34,041 nt of DNA, taken from Anaerolineae bacterium (GTDB lineage: Bacteria; Chloroflexota; Anaerolineae; Promineifilales; Promineifilaceae). Of this stretch, positions 21,211 through 29,448 are shown piece by piece. Under the pieces are notes generated by a model, which worked only from the letters and a program-made list of their open reading frames with translations, made no database searches and was not told the origin of the DNA. The translations under genes were made by a program, and so were the position numbers. Each line of letters opens with the position of its first letter. Position 1 is the stretch's first letter. Location of the stretch: positions 1-34,041 of the forward strand of contig SLGK01000304.1 in assembly GCA_007123775.1 (NCBI GenBank). Reading direction: 5' to 3'.

Positions 21211-22536
21211 ATGAAAATTCACAGATTGTATCTCTTAGTCGTCACCTTGATCGTGAGCGCCTTCATTTTGGTTGCTTGCGGTGCTGACGCCCCCGAGCCG
21301 GTCGCCCCTGTAGTGGACGAACCGGCTGTTGTCGAAGAACCAGTCGTCGAGCCAACCGAAGCCCCAGTGGAAGAAGAGCCAGTAGCGGAGCCGACCGAAG
21401 AGCCGGTGGAAGAACCAGCCGCTCCTGAAGTCTCCCTGACCATCTGGGCTGACGACACCCGCACCCCTGTCCTGCTGGACCTGGCCCGTGCCTTCGAGGC
21501 TGAATACGGTGTTGCCCTGATCGTCGAGCAGATTGCCGACATCCGCGACCAGTTCCGTATTGCCGCCCCCGCCGGTGAAGGCCCGGACATCATCATCATC
21601 CCCCATGACCAGATTGGTGAGCTGATCGAGAGTGGCCTGCTGGCCCCCATCGATCTGGGCGCCAAAGAGTCCATGTTCCGTGAAGAAGCGGTCGCCGCTT
21701 TCTTCTATGATGGTGAGCAGTACGGCATGCCCTACGCTACCGAAAACCTCGGTTTCTTCCGCAACGTTGAACTGGTGCCTGACGAACCGGCCACCTGGGA
21801 CGAGGTGTACGAGATCGCTGTCGCTCTGACCGCTTCCGGTGACGCCAGCGAAGGCTTCATCTTATCCGGTACCACCTACGACGCTTTCCCCATCCAGACC
21901 GCGTTTGGTGGTTACATTTTCGGTCGTGACGCCGAAGGTAACTTTGACCCCACCGACGTCGGTGTAGACAGCGACGGCATGATCGAGGCCATCAACTTCA
22001 TTGACCGCCTGGTTGAAGAAGGCTTGATGCCCCAAAGCACCGACTGGGATACTGCCCACGTTCTGTTTGAGAATGGCGAGACCCCCTTTATCATGGCTGG
22101 TCCGTGGGCGCTGCCCCGCATCCGTGAGTCTGGTGTGCCCTACGCCATCAGTGCCTTCCCTGAAGGTCCGGCCGGCCGCGGTGTACCGTTCCTCGGTGTG
22201 CAGGGCTTCGTCATCAACGCTCTGAGCGATAACGTGGCGCTGGCCCAGGCCTTCCTGACCGAGTTCGTGGCCACCGATGCCACCATGCAGGCTCTGTACG
22301 ACGCCGACCCGCGTCCCTCTGCCTGGATTCCTGTCTTTGAAGCCACCGACGATCCTGACCTGGCCGGTTTCAGCCTGGCCGGTGAAGGTGGTATCCCTAT
22401 GCCTGCCATTCCTGAAATGTCGGCCGTTTGGGGTGCCTGGGATGCCGGTGTGACCCTGGTTATCCAGCAGCAGCTCGATCCCGAGGCAGCTATGACCGAT
22501 GCCGGTCAGCAGATTCGTGACACGCTTGGCAACTAA
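21211..22536 (+). CDS. malE: Maltose/maltodextrin-type ABC transporter substrate-binding lipoprotein
   Basis: A 441-residue lipoprotein. The signal peptide ends in the lipobox LVAC (Cys23). A Pro/Glu/Val-rich linker (about 25-72) with repeats such as EEPV and EPTE follows, then the type I periplasmic binding fold: LTIWADDTRTPVLLDLARAFEAEYG, GPDIIIIPHDQIGEL, YGMPYATENLGFFRN, FIMAGPWALPRIRESGVPYAISAFP. This matches MalE-like oligosaccharide binders. malF, malG and a GH13 enzyme follow. Codon use leans to GGT and CTG and no ACGGCCGT site is present, unlike the neighbours, which fits high expression. GAGGAG lies 12-17 nt before the ATG. Confidence 0.9.
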   Translation: MKIHRLYLLVVTLIVSAFILVACGADAPEPVAPVVDEPAVVEEPVVEPTEAPVEEEPVAEPTEEPVEEPAAPEVSLTIWADDTRTPVLLDLARAFEAEYGVALIVEQIADIRDQFRIAAPAGEGPDIIIIPHDQIGELIESGLLAPIDLGAKESMFREEAVAAFFYDGEQYGMPYATENLGFFRNVELVPDEPATWDEVYEIAVALTASGDASEGFILSGTTYDAFPIQTAFGGYIFGRDAEGNFDPTDVGVDSDGMIEAINFIDRLVEEGLMPQSTDWDTAHVLFENGETPFIMAGPWALPRIRESGVPYAISAFPEGPAGRGVPFLGVQGFVINALSDNVALAQAFLTEFVATDATMQALYDADPRPSAWIPVFEATDDPDLAGFSLAGEGGIPMPAIPEMSAVWGAWDAGVTLVIQQQLDPEAAMTDAGQQIRDTLGN

Positions 22537-22545
22537 CTAAGCCGA

Positions 22546-22589
22546 AAAGAAATCAGGGTTTACGGCCGTAGCCCAACCCTGATTTCTTT
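22546..22589 (+). terminator. Hairpin 1 between malE and malF
   Basis: A perfect 15-bp stem AAAGAAATCAGGGTT (22546-22560)/AACCCTGATTTCTTT (22575-22589). The loop contains TACGGCCGTA. It should end or slow transcription and protect malE mRNA. Confidence 0.75.
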
Positions 22590-22603
22590 GTTAAAGTAGA
22601 GAA

Positions 22604-22640
22604 AAAGCCGGGGGCGATTTGCAAAAACGCTCCCGGCTTT
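22604..22640 (+). terminator. Hairpin 2 between malE and malF
   Basis: AAAGCCGGGGGCG (22604-22616)/CGCTCCCGGCTTT (22628-22640), 13 pairs with one wobble, followed by a weak T tract. It ends 25 nt before the malF ATG. Confidence 0.75.
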
Positions 22641-22665
22641 CTTAGTACCGGTAAGGAGGAAGAAC

Positions 22666-24231
22666 ATGGGTGGTGGGTCTAATCAAACCTCAAGTGCCAT
22701 TGGCATAATGTTACGTCTGACGGCCCTCTTAGTGGTTAACGCCATTGGTATCTGGCTGTTCTACCACACCTTTTTTGACGGGCTGTATCCCTTGGCGGCT
22801 GTTTTCGCCATAATCCTGCTTTTCGTTAACGTTGTCTTTCTTAAGGATGGTCTGTATCCGTTGCGCTGGCTGGCTTTGGGCCTGTCGGTCATGCTCCTCA
22901 TGTCCATCTTTCCTATCGTCTATACCATTTATATCGCCTTTACCAACTTTGGTACCGGCCACATATTGACCCGCCCGCAAGCCATTGAGCAACTGGAAAG
23001 CACCCTCTTCTTACCGGAAGGTGGCCCGTCATACAGCTTTACCGCCTTTGTGAGCGATGATGGCGAATACGCGCTCTGGCTACGGCTTGAAGATACGGCC
23101 GATATTCTGGCCATACCCAATCAACCTCTCGTTGCCCCCTTACCCGGCGAAATGGGCGTGGGTCCCCTCGATGAAGATGGCATTCCGACAACCATCGAAG
23201 GCTACCGGCGCCTGCAACGCGGTCAACTGCTGGCCCGCATCAATGACCTGACGCGAATTCAGTTTGGCGAGGAGCCGGACATTATCCGGGTACGCTCCAT
23301 TGACGCGGCCGCACCCATGCAGCAGCGTTACGTCTACGATGCCGAACGGGACGTAATGCTGGATCGCTCCACCGGCATAGAATACACGCCCCAGCGCGGC
23401 ACCTTTACCGGCCCTGACGGCGAGCGGCTTCGTCCGGGCTACCAGGTCCTGGTCGGTACCGACAACTTTACGCGCTTTTTCACCAGCCCGGCCATCCGCG
23501 GACCGCTGGTGCGCGTTATTATCTGGAATTTCGCCTTTGCTTTCTTGAGCGTGTTTACCACCTTTTTCCTGGGGTTGTTTGTGGCTTTGCTGGTCAACGA
23601 TCTGCCCATGAACAAGGTGCTGCGCTCATTCCTGATTATTCCCTATACCATTCCCAGTCTAATCACTATTTTGGTTTGGAAAGGGATGTTAAACCCACAG
23701 CTAGGGGTCATCAGTCGGGGCCTTATAGATGTTTTTGGGTCGGCCCCCCAATGGTTTACCGACCCCAACTGGGCCAAAATTGGTATCTTGCTGATCAACC
23801 TGTGGCTTGGCTACCCTTACTTCTTTTTGGTGTGTAGCGGGGCCTTGCAGGCCATCCCCAATGACATCTATTCGGCGGCCGAAGTAGACGGCGCAGGCAA
23901 CTGGCAGCAGTTCTGGCGGCTGACCCTGCCCCTGCTGTTGATTGCCGTCGGGCCGCTGTTGGTGGCCTCGTTCGCATTCAATTTCAACAACTTCAACGTC
24001 ATATTCTTGTTTAATGCTGGTGGGCCGCCCATTGCCGGAGCCGCCACGCCGGTGGGGCATACAGACATCCTGGTGACTTATGTGTACCAGTTGGCCTTTG
24101 CCGGCGGTCGAGGGGCCGATTATGGTCTGGCTTCGGCCATTACCATTATTATCTTTATCATTGTAGCCACCATTACCCTATTCCAATTCCGCTACACGCA
24201 GATGTGGGAGGAGACGTCAGAAAATGTCTAG
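22666..24231 (+). CDS. malF: Maltodextrin-type ABC transporter permease, MalF-like
   Basis: A 521-residue permease. Three N-terminal helices (residues 15-95) precede a large extracytoplasmic domain (about 96-268), the mark of MalF rather than shorter sugar permeases. The transmembrane core follows, with the EAA loop at about 402-422 (DIYSAAEVDGAGNWQQFWRLTLPLL) that contacts the ATPase. AAGGAGGA lies before the ATG. The 3' end overlaps malG by 8 nt. No ATPase gene (MalK/MsmX) is in the window, so it must be elsewhere. Confidence 0.92.
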   Translation: MGGGSNQTSSAIGIMLRLTALLVVNAIGIWLFYHTFFDGLYPLAAVFAIILLFVNVVFLKDGLYPLRWLALGLSVMLLMSIFPIVYTIYIAFTNFGTGHILTRPQAIEQLESTLFLPEGGPSYSFTAFVSDDGEYALWLRLEDTADILAIPNQPLVAPLPGEMGVGPLDEDGIPTTIEGYRRLQRGQLLARINDLTRIQFGEEPDIIRVRSIDAAAPMQQRYVYDAERDVMLDRSTGIEYTPQRGTFTGPDGERLRPGYQVLVGTDNFTRFFTSPAIRGPLVRVIIWNFAFAFLSVFTTFFLGLFVALLVNDLPMNKVLRSFLIIPYTIPSLITILVWKGMLNPQLGVISRGLIDVFGSAPQWFTDPNWAKIGILLINLWLGYPYFFLVCSGALQAIPNDIYSAAEVDGAGNWQQFWRLTLPLLLIAVGPLLVASFAFNFNNFNVIFLFNAGGPPIAGAATPVGHTDILVTYVYQLAFAGGRGADYGLASAITIIIFIIVATITLFQFRYTQMWEETSENV

Positions 24232-25123
24232 CATTAGCTTTTTTGAACAGATACGGAGTTCACGGACGCGGCAGCGCCAGTTGAGTAAGGTGATTCGCTT
24301 TCTGATCGCGCTGCTGTTGGTCATTTTTGCCTTGTTCCCGGTGGTCTGGACCTTTTCGGCGTCAATTGACCCGGCCAGTTCGCTGGGCCGGCAGCAGTTG
24401 ATTCCCACCAATGCGGGGTTTGACCATTACATTAGCTTGTGGAACAGTGAGGTTTTCCCCTTCCCGCGCTGGTTGTGGAACTCGTTGAAGGTATCGTCTA
24501 TTTCGACGGTGCTGTCCTTGTTTATCACGACCATCAGTGCTTTTGCTTTTTCCCGTTTTCGCTTCAAGGGCCGGCAGAATATGCTCAAGACGATTCTACT
24601 GATTCAGGTGTTCCCCGGTATGCTGGCTATGATCGCTCTGTTTGCCATTGTGCAGCAGATTGGCGGGGTGCCCGGTTTTGAGTGGCTGGGTCTGAATACC
24701 CACGCCGGCCTGATTCTGGTCTATATGGGTGGGGCGATGGGTATCAATATCTGGCTGATGAAGGGCTTTTTTGACTCGATTCCGCGGGATATTGATGAGT
24801 CGGCGATGGTTGATGGCGCCACCCATTGGCAAACGTTTTGGCTGCTGCTGTTCCCGCTGATACGGCCGATTCTCGTTGTTGTTGCTATTCTCACGTTTGT
24901 GGGCACCTATTCTGACTTTATTCTGGCCCGCGTACTGTTGACCAACACCCAGCAATATACGGTCATGGTTGGGCTGTTCATTTTCCAGAGCGGCCAGTTT
25001 GCCCAGGCCTGGGGGCCGTTTACGGCCGGGGCACTGATGGCGGCTGTACCCATCATCATCATTTACCTGCTGCTGCAAGACCAGATTGTGGGTGGTCTGA
25101 CGCAGGGGGCGGTGAAAGGATAA
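24224..25123 (+). CDS. malG: Maltodextrin-type ABC transporter permease, MalG-like
   Basis: A 299-residue permease with about six helices. The EAA loop is DIDESAMVDGATHWQTFWLLLFPL at about residues 188-211. The start ATGTCTAG overlaps the malF stop, implying coupled translation. It pairs with MalF to form the channel for sugar delivered by MalE. Confidence 0.92.
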   Translation: MSSISFFEQIRSSRTRQRQLSKVIRFLIALLLVIFALFPVVWTFSASIDPASSLGRQQLIPTNAGFDHYISLWNSEVFPFPRWLWNSLKVSSISTVLSLFITTISAFAFSRFRFKGRQNMLKTILLIQVFPGMLAMIALFAIVQQIGGVPGFEWLGLNTHAGLILVYMGGAMGINIWLMKGFFDSIPRDIDESAMVDGATHWQTFWLLLFPLIRPILVVVAILTFVGTYSDFILARVLLTNTQQYTVMVGLFIFQSGQFAQAWGPFTAGALMAAVPIIIIYLLLQDQIVGGLTQGAVKG

Positions 25124-25126
25124 ATT

Positions 25127-25187
25127 GACCGAGGACGGAGGACTGAGGACGGAAAAAGCCTCCGTCATCCGTCCTTCGTCCTCCGTC
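25127..25187 (+). repeat. GGACGGA-family heptamer array with inverted half
   Basis: GACCGAG, GACGGAG, GACTGAG, GACGGAA, then CATCCGTCCT, TCGTCCT, CCGTC. It fills the gap between malG and the GH13 gene. Confidence 0.85.
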
Positions 25188-25197
25188 TTTTCCAGGC

Positions 25198-26907
25198 ATG
25201 CAAGAATTTATCTTTGGCACGTTAGCCACTACCGAACAACGCCTGGAAACGGCACGGGAAGAAAAGATCGGGGTGCAGCATCAGCATCGCCTGGAGCCGC
25301 GTGCGCCGCGACCCGGCCAATCGCCGATGCTATTGGTTACGGTGGAGCTAGACCGGCGCATTGAGCGGGTGGAATGTGTGGTGTCTGAGCCAGAAACGGC
25401 CGTTTACCCCCTCCATCCCCGCGACAGCCAATGGGACCTGCTCAACTGGTCCTACTACCAGGTCTGGCAGGCCACCCTGCCGCCGCAGCCCGACGGCACG
25501 CTGGTCCGCTACCAGATTGTGGCCTACGCGGCCGATGGCGGCGAGCCGATTCTGGCTGACGACGGGGCCACTTTCTCCTACTACGTGGGCGACCCGGCCC
25601 AGCCGGACTGGGCGCGGGAAGCGATTGTCTACCAGATTTTCCCCGACCGTTTTTATCCGGGAAACGGCCGTGCCTGGAACCCTACCAGCCATCTCAGCGA
25701 CATCTACGGCGGCAGCCTGCGCGGCATCATCGACAAGCTGGACTACGTGGCCGACCTCGGCTTCAACGCCATCTGGCTCAATCCCTTCTTTCCCGACCAC
25801 ACCCACCACGGCTACCACGCCACCGATTACTTTAGCGTCAACCCCCGCCTGGGTACACTCGACGACCTCAAAGAACTGGTCGCTGCTGCCCACGAGCGGG
25901 GCATTCGGCTCATTCTCGACTTTGTAGCCAACCATTGGGGCAGCGCCCACGACACTTTCCAGGCCGCCCTGGCCGACCGCACCAGCGCTTACTACCATTG
26001 GTACAAATGGGAAAACTGGCCCCACGCCTACGCCACCTTCTTTGGTGTGGAAGATTTACCCGAAGTCAACGTGCAGCATCCCGACGTGCGGGCCTACCTG
26101 CTCAACAGCGTACGCTACTGGCTGGGCGAGATTGGCTTCGACGGCCTGCGCCTCGACTATGTACTCGGACCAACCCACGACTTTTGGACCGAACTGCGGG
26201 CCGTAGCCAAGTCGGTCCGGCCTGATGTCTGGATTTTTGGCGAAGCGGTGGAGACACCCGTGACCCAACTCAGCTACGAGGGCCGCTTCGACGGCTGCCT
26301 CGACTTTTTGCTGACCCAGGCTATCCGGCGCACCTTCGCCTTTGGCACAATGGACGTCGAGGCCTTTGCCACTTTCCTTGATCTACACGAAGCCTTTTTC
26401 CCCGACAGCTTTAGCCGCCCCAGCTTTCTGGACAATCATGACATGAACCGCTTTTTGTGGCTGGTAGGCAACGATAAGCGGAAGCTCAAGCTGGCCGCAC
26501 TCTGTCAGTTTACCCTGGCCGGCACCCCCATTGTCTACAATGGCACCGAGGTTGGCGTCAGGCAGGAAAGAAGTATTGTAGACCCTGATAGCCACGGCAT
26601 GGAAGAGTGCCGCCAGCCGATGCTGTGGGGCGACGAGCAGGATAAAGATTTGCTCTCCTTTTATCGCTGGCTGATCCAACTGCGCCGCCAGCATCCCGTT
26701 TTGTGGCGTGGCCAAAGACAAACGCTCCACGCCAATAACGAGCGCGGTACGTTGGCTTATGTGCGGTATGATGAATCTGAGACAATTCTGGTGGGCCTCA
26801 ATTTGAGTGATGAGCCGCGTCTTGTTGAAACGGTTTGCCCGAAAAACGGCCGTATTCACTACCTTGAATTAGCTCCCTGGTCAGGCGACGTGGTTTGGGA
26901 CGCATAG
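25198..26907 (+). CDS. GH13 glycoside hydrolase, cyclomaltodextrinase/neopullulanase type
   Basis: A 569-residue cytoplasmic enzyme without a signal peptide. An N-terminal CBM34-like beta domain (about 1-130) precedes the (beta/alpha)8 barrel: region I DFVANH, region II GLRLDYV (nucleophile Asp320), region III FGEAV (acid/base Glu349), region IV FLDNHD (Asp415). YGGSLRGIIDKLDYVADLGFNAIWLNPFF and HGYHATDYF are typical of subfamily 20 enzymes, which cut cyclodextrins, pullulan or maltodextrins. A C-terminal beta domain ends the protein. It follows malEFG and probably degrades the imported sugars. No clear Shine-Dalgarno separates the repeat array from the ATG. Confidence 0.92.
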   Translation: MQEFIFGTLATTEQRLETAREEKIGVQHQHRLEPRAPRPGQSPMLLVTVELDRRIERVECVVSEPETAVYPLHPRDSQWDLLNWSYYQVWQATLPPQPDGTLVRYQIVAYAADGGEPILADDGATFSYYVGDPAQPDWAREAIVYQIFPDRFYPGNGRAWNPTSHLSDIYGGSLRGIIDKLDYVADLGFNAIWLNPFFPDHTHHGYHATDYFSVNPRLGTLDDLKELVAAAHERGIRLILDFVANHWGSAHDTFQAALADRTSAYYHWYKWENWPHAYATFFGVEDLPEVNVQHPDVRAYLLNSVRYWLGEIGFDGLRLDYVLGPTHDFWTELRAVAKSVRPDVWIFGEAVETPVTQLSYEGRFDGCLDFLLTQAIRRTFAFGTMDVEAFATFLDLHEAFFPDSFSRPSFLDNHDMNRFLWLVGNDKRKLKLAALCQFTLAGTPIVYNGTEVGVRQERSIVDPDSHGMEECRQPMLWGDEQDKDLLSFYRWLIQLRRQHPVLWRGQRQTLHANNERGTLAYVRYDESETILVGLNLSDEPRLVETVCPKNGRIHYLELAPWSGDVVWDA

Positions 26908-26966
26908 ACCCGGCTTCTCTTCTCATTTACACGGCTCAATTGGTCAAAGTGAATTCAACATAACGC

Positions 26967-26995
26967 TTGTATGCCCCGTATAGTTATGGTAAGAT
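26967..26995 (+). promoter_or_regulatory. Candidate promoter of the 27.1-28.1 kb gene
   Basis: TTGTAT (26967-26972), 17 nt, TAAGAT (26990-26995), with a start near 27002. Confidence 0.5.
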
Positions 26996-27011
26996 AGCGG
27001 CATTGCGGAAC

Positions 27012-27032
27012 ATTGTGCAAACGATGCACAAT
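27012..27032 (+). promoter_or_regulatory. Perfect inverted repeat downstream of the start point
   Basis: ATTGTGCA-AACGA-TGCACAAT, about 10 nt after the predicted transcription start. It could be a repressor operator or a 5' RNA hairpin; there is no T run. Confidence 0.45.
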
Positions 27033-27079
27033 TGAGTAATAGTCGTTCCACCAATTCAGTCAAGAAGGTAGGTTATCAA

Positions 27080-28141
27080 ATGGACATCATACAAGAACGG
27101 CCAAAACTTGTACTTGGGCTTCTCCTTTCCCTTGTTATCGGCATCGGTTTAGGTATCTTTTATGGCTGGGTGATCAATCCGGTTGAATGGACCGGTGCCG
27201 GGCCTAGAGACCTGGCCCCAGCCGACCAGGATCGGTATCTCAATCTAGTCGCTGACGTTTACTCCCACGAAAATAACGTGGCCAAGGTGCAAGACGCCCT
27301 GCGTGGCTGGCCGGAAGCCTCGCTACGTGCTTGTGAACTGGCCGCCAGAACGGCCGATCCGGCCACGGCCGACCGGTTGCGGGCCATTGCCTTTGTCAAC
27401 AGCAACCAGCAAACCTGTGAGCAGATTGGGTTCGACCCTGCCGCGATTGTGGCAGAGGAAGAGGAGGACAGCAGCCCGGTACCCTTGCTGATTTTAGGGC
27501 TGCTGCTCGTTATTGTGGTCGGTGGCATCTTGCTGGTACTCAATCGGCGCAGTGAAGTCGTTGGACGTGGCGCAGTGCGGCCTGGCTATGATGATGTGCC
27601 TACGGCTGGTCCCATCAGCAGCGGCATTGCCGGTGAAGAAGATGAGCAGGTGACAATCCCGCTGGCTCGATTCCGCACCAGCTACACCCATGGCCGCGAT
27701 ATTTATGACGACTCGTTTAGTATCGAAAATGCCAATGGTGACTTCTTGGGCGAATGTGGTGTAGGCATTTCCGAATCAATTGGGTCGGAATCGCCCAAAA
27801 ACGTGACCGCTTTTGAAGTCTGGCTCTTTGATAAGAACGATATTCGCACCGTTACCAAAGTCATCATGAGCGATCACGCTTTCTTTGACGACGCACTCAA
27901 GGCCAAACTGGCGCCCAAAGGTGAACCGACGCTGGCCCGCGAGAATGAAACCATCGTACTCGAAACAGAGACTCTGATCATCAATGCCGAGATTACCGAG
28001 ATGGTTTATGGCGATGATGAGTTGCCGCCCCAGAGCTACTTCGAACGCATCACGATTGAACTGTCGGCCTGGGCTAAAGAGAGTCAACTGGATGGCGGGG
28101 CCAATGTTGAGAACCGCGTGGATGATTTGATGAGCTACTAA
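27080..28141 (+). CDS. Unknown membrane protein with two transmembrane helices
   Basis: A 353-residue protein I do not recognise. Helix 1 spans about residues 10-31 and helix 2 about 134-155 (VPLLILGLLLVIVVGGILLVL). Between them is a helical segment of about 100 residues with two Cys, ending in an acidic EEEEDSS stretch. After helix 2 comes a disordered-looking linker, then a 180-residue domain with alternating strands (TIPLARFRTSYTHGRDIYDDSFSIEN; FEVWLFDKNDIRTVTKVIMSDHAFFDDALKAKL). GAAGGTAGG precedes the ATG. It stands alone with its own promoter and operator-like repeat and is convergent with the next gene. Confidence 0.8.
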   Translation: MDIIQERPKLVLGLLLSLVIGIGLGIFYGWVINPVEWTGAGPRDLAPADQDRYLNLVADVYSHENNVAKVQDALRGWPEASLRACELAARTADPATADRLRAIAFVNSNQQTCEQIGFDPAAIVAEEEEDSSPVPLLILGLLLVIVVGGILLVLNRRSEVVGRGAVRPGYDDVPTAGPISSGIAGEEDEQVTIPLARFRTSYTHGRDIYDDSFSIENANGDFLGECGVGISESIGSESPKNVTAFEVWLFDKNDIRTVTKVIMSDHAFFDDALKAKLAPKGEPTLARENETIVLETETLIINAEITEMVYGDDELPPQSYFERITIELSAWAKESQLDGGANVENRVDDLMSY

Positions 28142-28167
28142 TTTGACTGAATCACAGCTACTGTAGC

Positions 28168-29334
28168 TCAAATCACATTATATTCTACAATCAGCCGTCC
28201 CTCGTTAAAACGGGCCAGGTCCAGGTTGCTGACGTCAACCGTTTGGGCCTGGCCTTTTAAGATCATTTCGGCCATTAGCTTACCGGCCACGGGACCGTGC
28301 ATAAAGCCGTGCCCGGAGAAGCCCGTCACCAGCCAGAAGCCGTCTACAGGTGCGGGGCCAAAGATGGGATGGGCGTCGGGCGTTACTTCGTACAGGCCGG
28401 CCCAGCCTGACTGACGGCCGGCCCGTTCCAGCATCGGCAGCCGCGCTACGGCCGCTTCTAACGCCTCCATTTCCCACTCGTGGTCGATGCTCTGGTCAAA
28501 GCCGGGGGCCTGGTTGGGGTTGGACATGCCGGTCAGCACCCCTTCGCCCTCGCGGTGAAAGTAGAGGGATTGGGCAAAGTCGATGACGAAGGGGAAGTCG
28601 GTGGGCAGATCGGGCAGGGGGGTGGTGGTAATCATTTGCCGCCGAATGGGGGTGATGGGAATCTCAACGCCGGCCATCTGGCCGATTTGCCCGGCCCAGG
28701 GGCCGGCGGCGTTGATGACGCAGCCGGTTTGTACCGTGCCTTGATTGGTCTGCACGGCCGTTACCCGCCCCCCTTCTGTGAGTATATCGGTGACGCTGGT
28801 GTCGGTAACGGCCGTTGCCCCCAATTCGCGCGCCCGTTTGATATAACCCATCACAATCCCGTTGGGATCGGCAAGTCCATCTTTCTGGTGGATGGTCCCG
28901 GCCAGCGCGTCGGGGAAGTGCATGAAGGGCAGCCGTTGGCGCACCTCATCCCCCGTCAGCCACTCGGTCTGCACCCCCAGCCGGTGCTGTAGGGCCACGT
29001 TCTGCTCAAAGCGGGCCACATCCTCCGGCCTTGCCAGGACGAATAAGTAGCCGCAGGGGTTGTAGTCACAAGCCTGGCCGGTTTCCTCTTCAAAGCGCTC
29101 GATCATGCCCATGCTGGCAATAGAAAGGCGGATGTTGATCTCAGTGGCGAACTGGTAGCGCACGCCGCCCGCGCAGCGTCCGGTCGCGCCCTGGCCGAAG
29201 AATGGCTCACGCTCTAGCAGCAGGATATTTTTGGCCCCGGCCAGCGCCAGATGGTAGGCCGTGCTGGCCCCCATGACGCCACCGCCGATGATGACGTAAT
29301 CGGCCGTTTTGGGGAGTGTGGTTGGTGTGGACAT
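28168..29334 (-). CDS. FAD-dependent amine/amino acid oxidase (DAO family, sarcosine oxidase beta-like)
   Basis: A 388-residue flavoprotein. The FAD-binding loop is VIIGGGVMGASTAYHLA at residues 14-30, GATGRCAGGVRYQF follows, and the C-terminal FAD segment is WAGLYEVTPDAHPIFGP with VTGFSGHGFMHGPVAGKLMAE. The family oxidises sarcosine, dimethylglycine, glycine or other secondary amines. It lies in a minus-strand group with the glycine cleavage genes, so a glycine-forming or glycine-using substrate is attractive but unproven. AAAGGAAA precedes the ATG at 29334. Confidence 0.88.
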   Translation of the reverse strand: MSTPTTLPKTADYVIIGGGVMGASTAYHLALAGAKNILLLEREPFFGQGATGRCAGGVRYQFATEINIRLSIASMGMIERFEEETGQACDYNPCGYLFVLARPEDVARFEQNVALQHRLGVQTEWLTGDEVRQRLPFMHFPDALAGTIHQKDGLADPNGIVMGYIKRARELGATAVTDTSVTDILTEGGRVTAVQTNQGTVQTGCVINAAGPWAGQIGQMAGVEIPITPIRRQMITTTPLPDLPTDFPFVIDFAQSLYFHREGEGVLTGMSNPNQAPGFDQSIDHEWEMEALEAAVARLPMLERAGRQSGWAGLYEVTPDAHPIFGPAPVDGFWLVTGFSGHGFMHGPVAGKLMAEMILKGQAQTVDVSNLDLARFNEGRLIVEYNVI

Positions 29335-29353
29335 GGTGTTTCCTTTGGATGCC

Positions 29354-29448
29354 GTATTGCGTATTGCGTATTCCGTAATCGGTTATCCGTTATCGGTTAT
29401 CGGTCATCGGATTACCGTTCACCGTTCACCGACCACCGTTCACCGACC
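29354..29448 (+). repeat. Triple heptamer array (GTATTGC, ATCGGTT, ACCGTTC)
   Basis: Three different 7-nt unit types in tandem: GTATTGC-like (29354-29377), ATCGGTT-like (29378-29413), ACCGTTC-like (29414-29448). GTAATC and GATTAC close the middle part as an inverted repeat. The stop codon of the glycerophosphodiesterase gene lies inside the last array. Confidence 0.85.
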
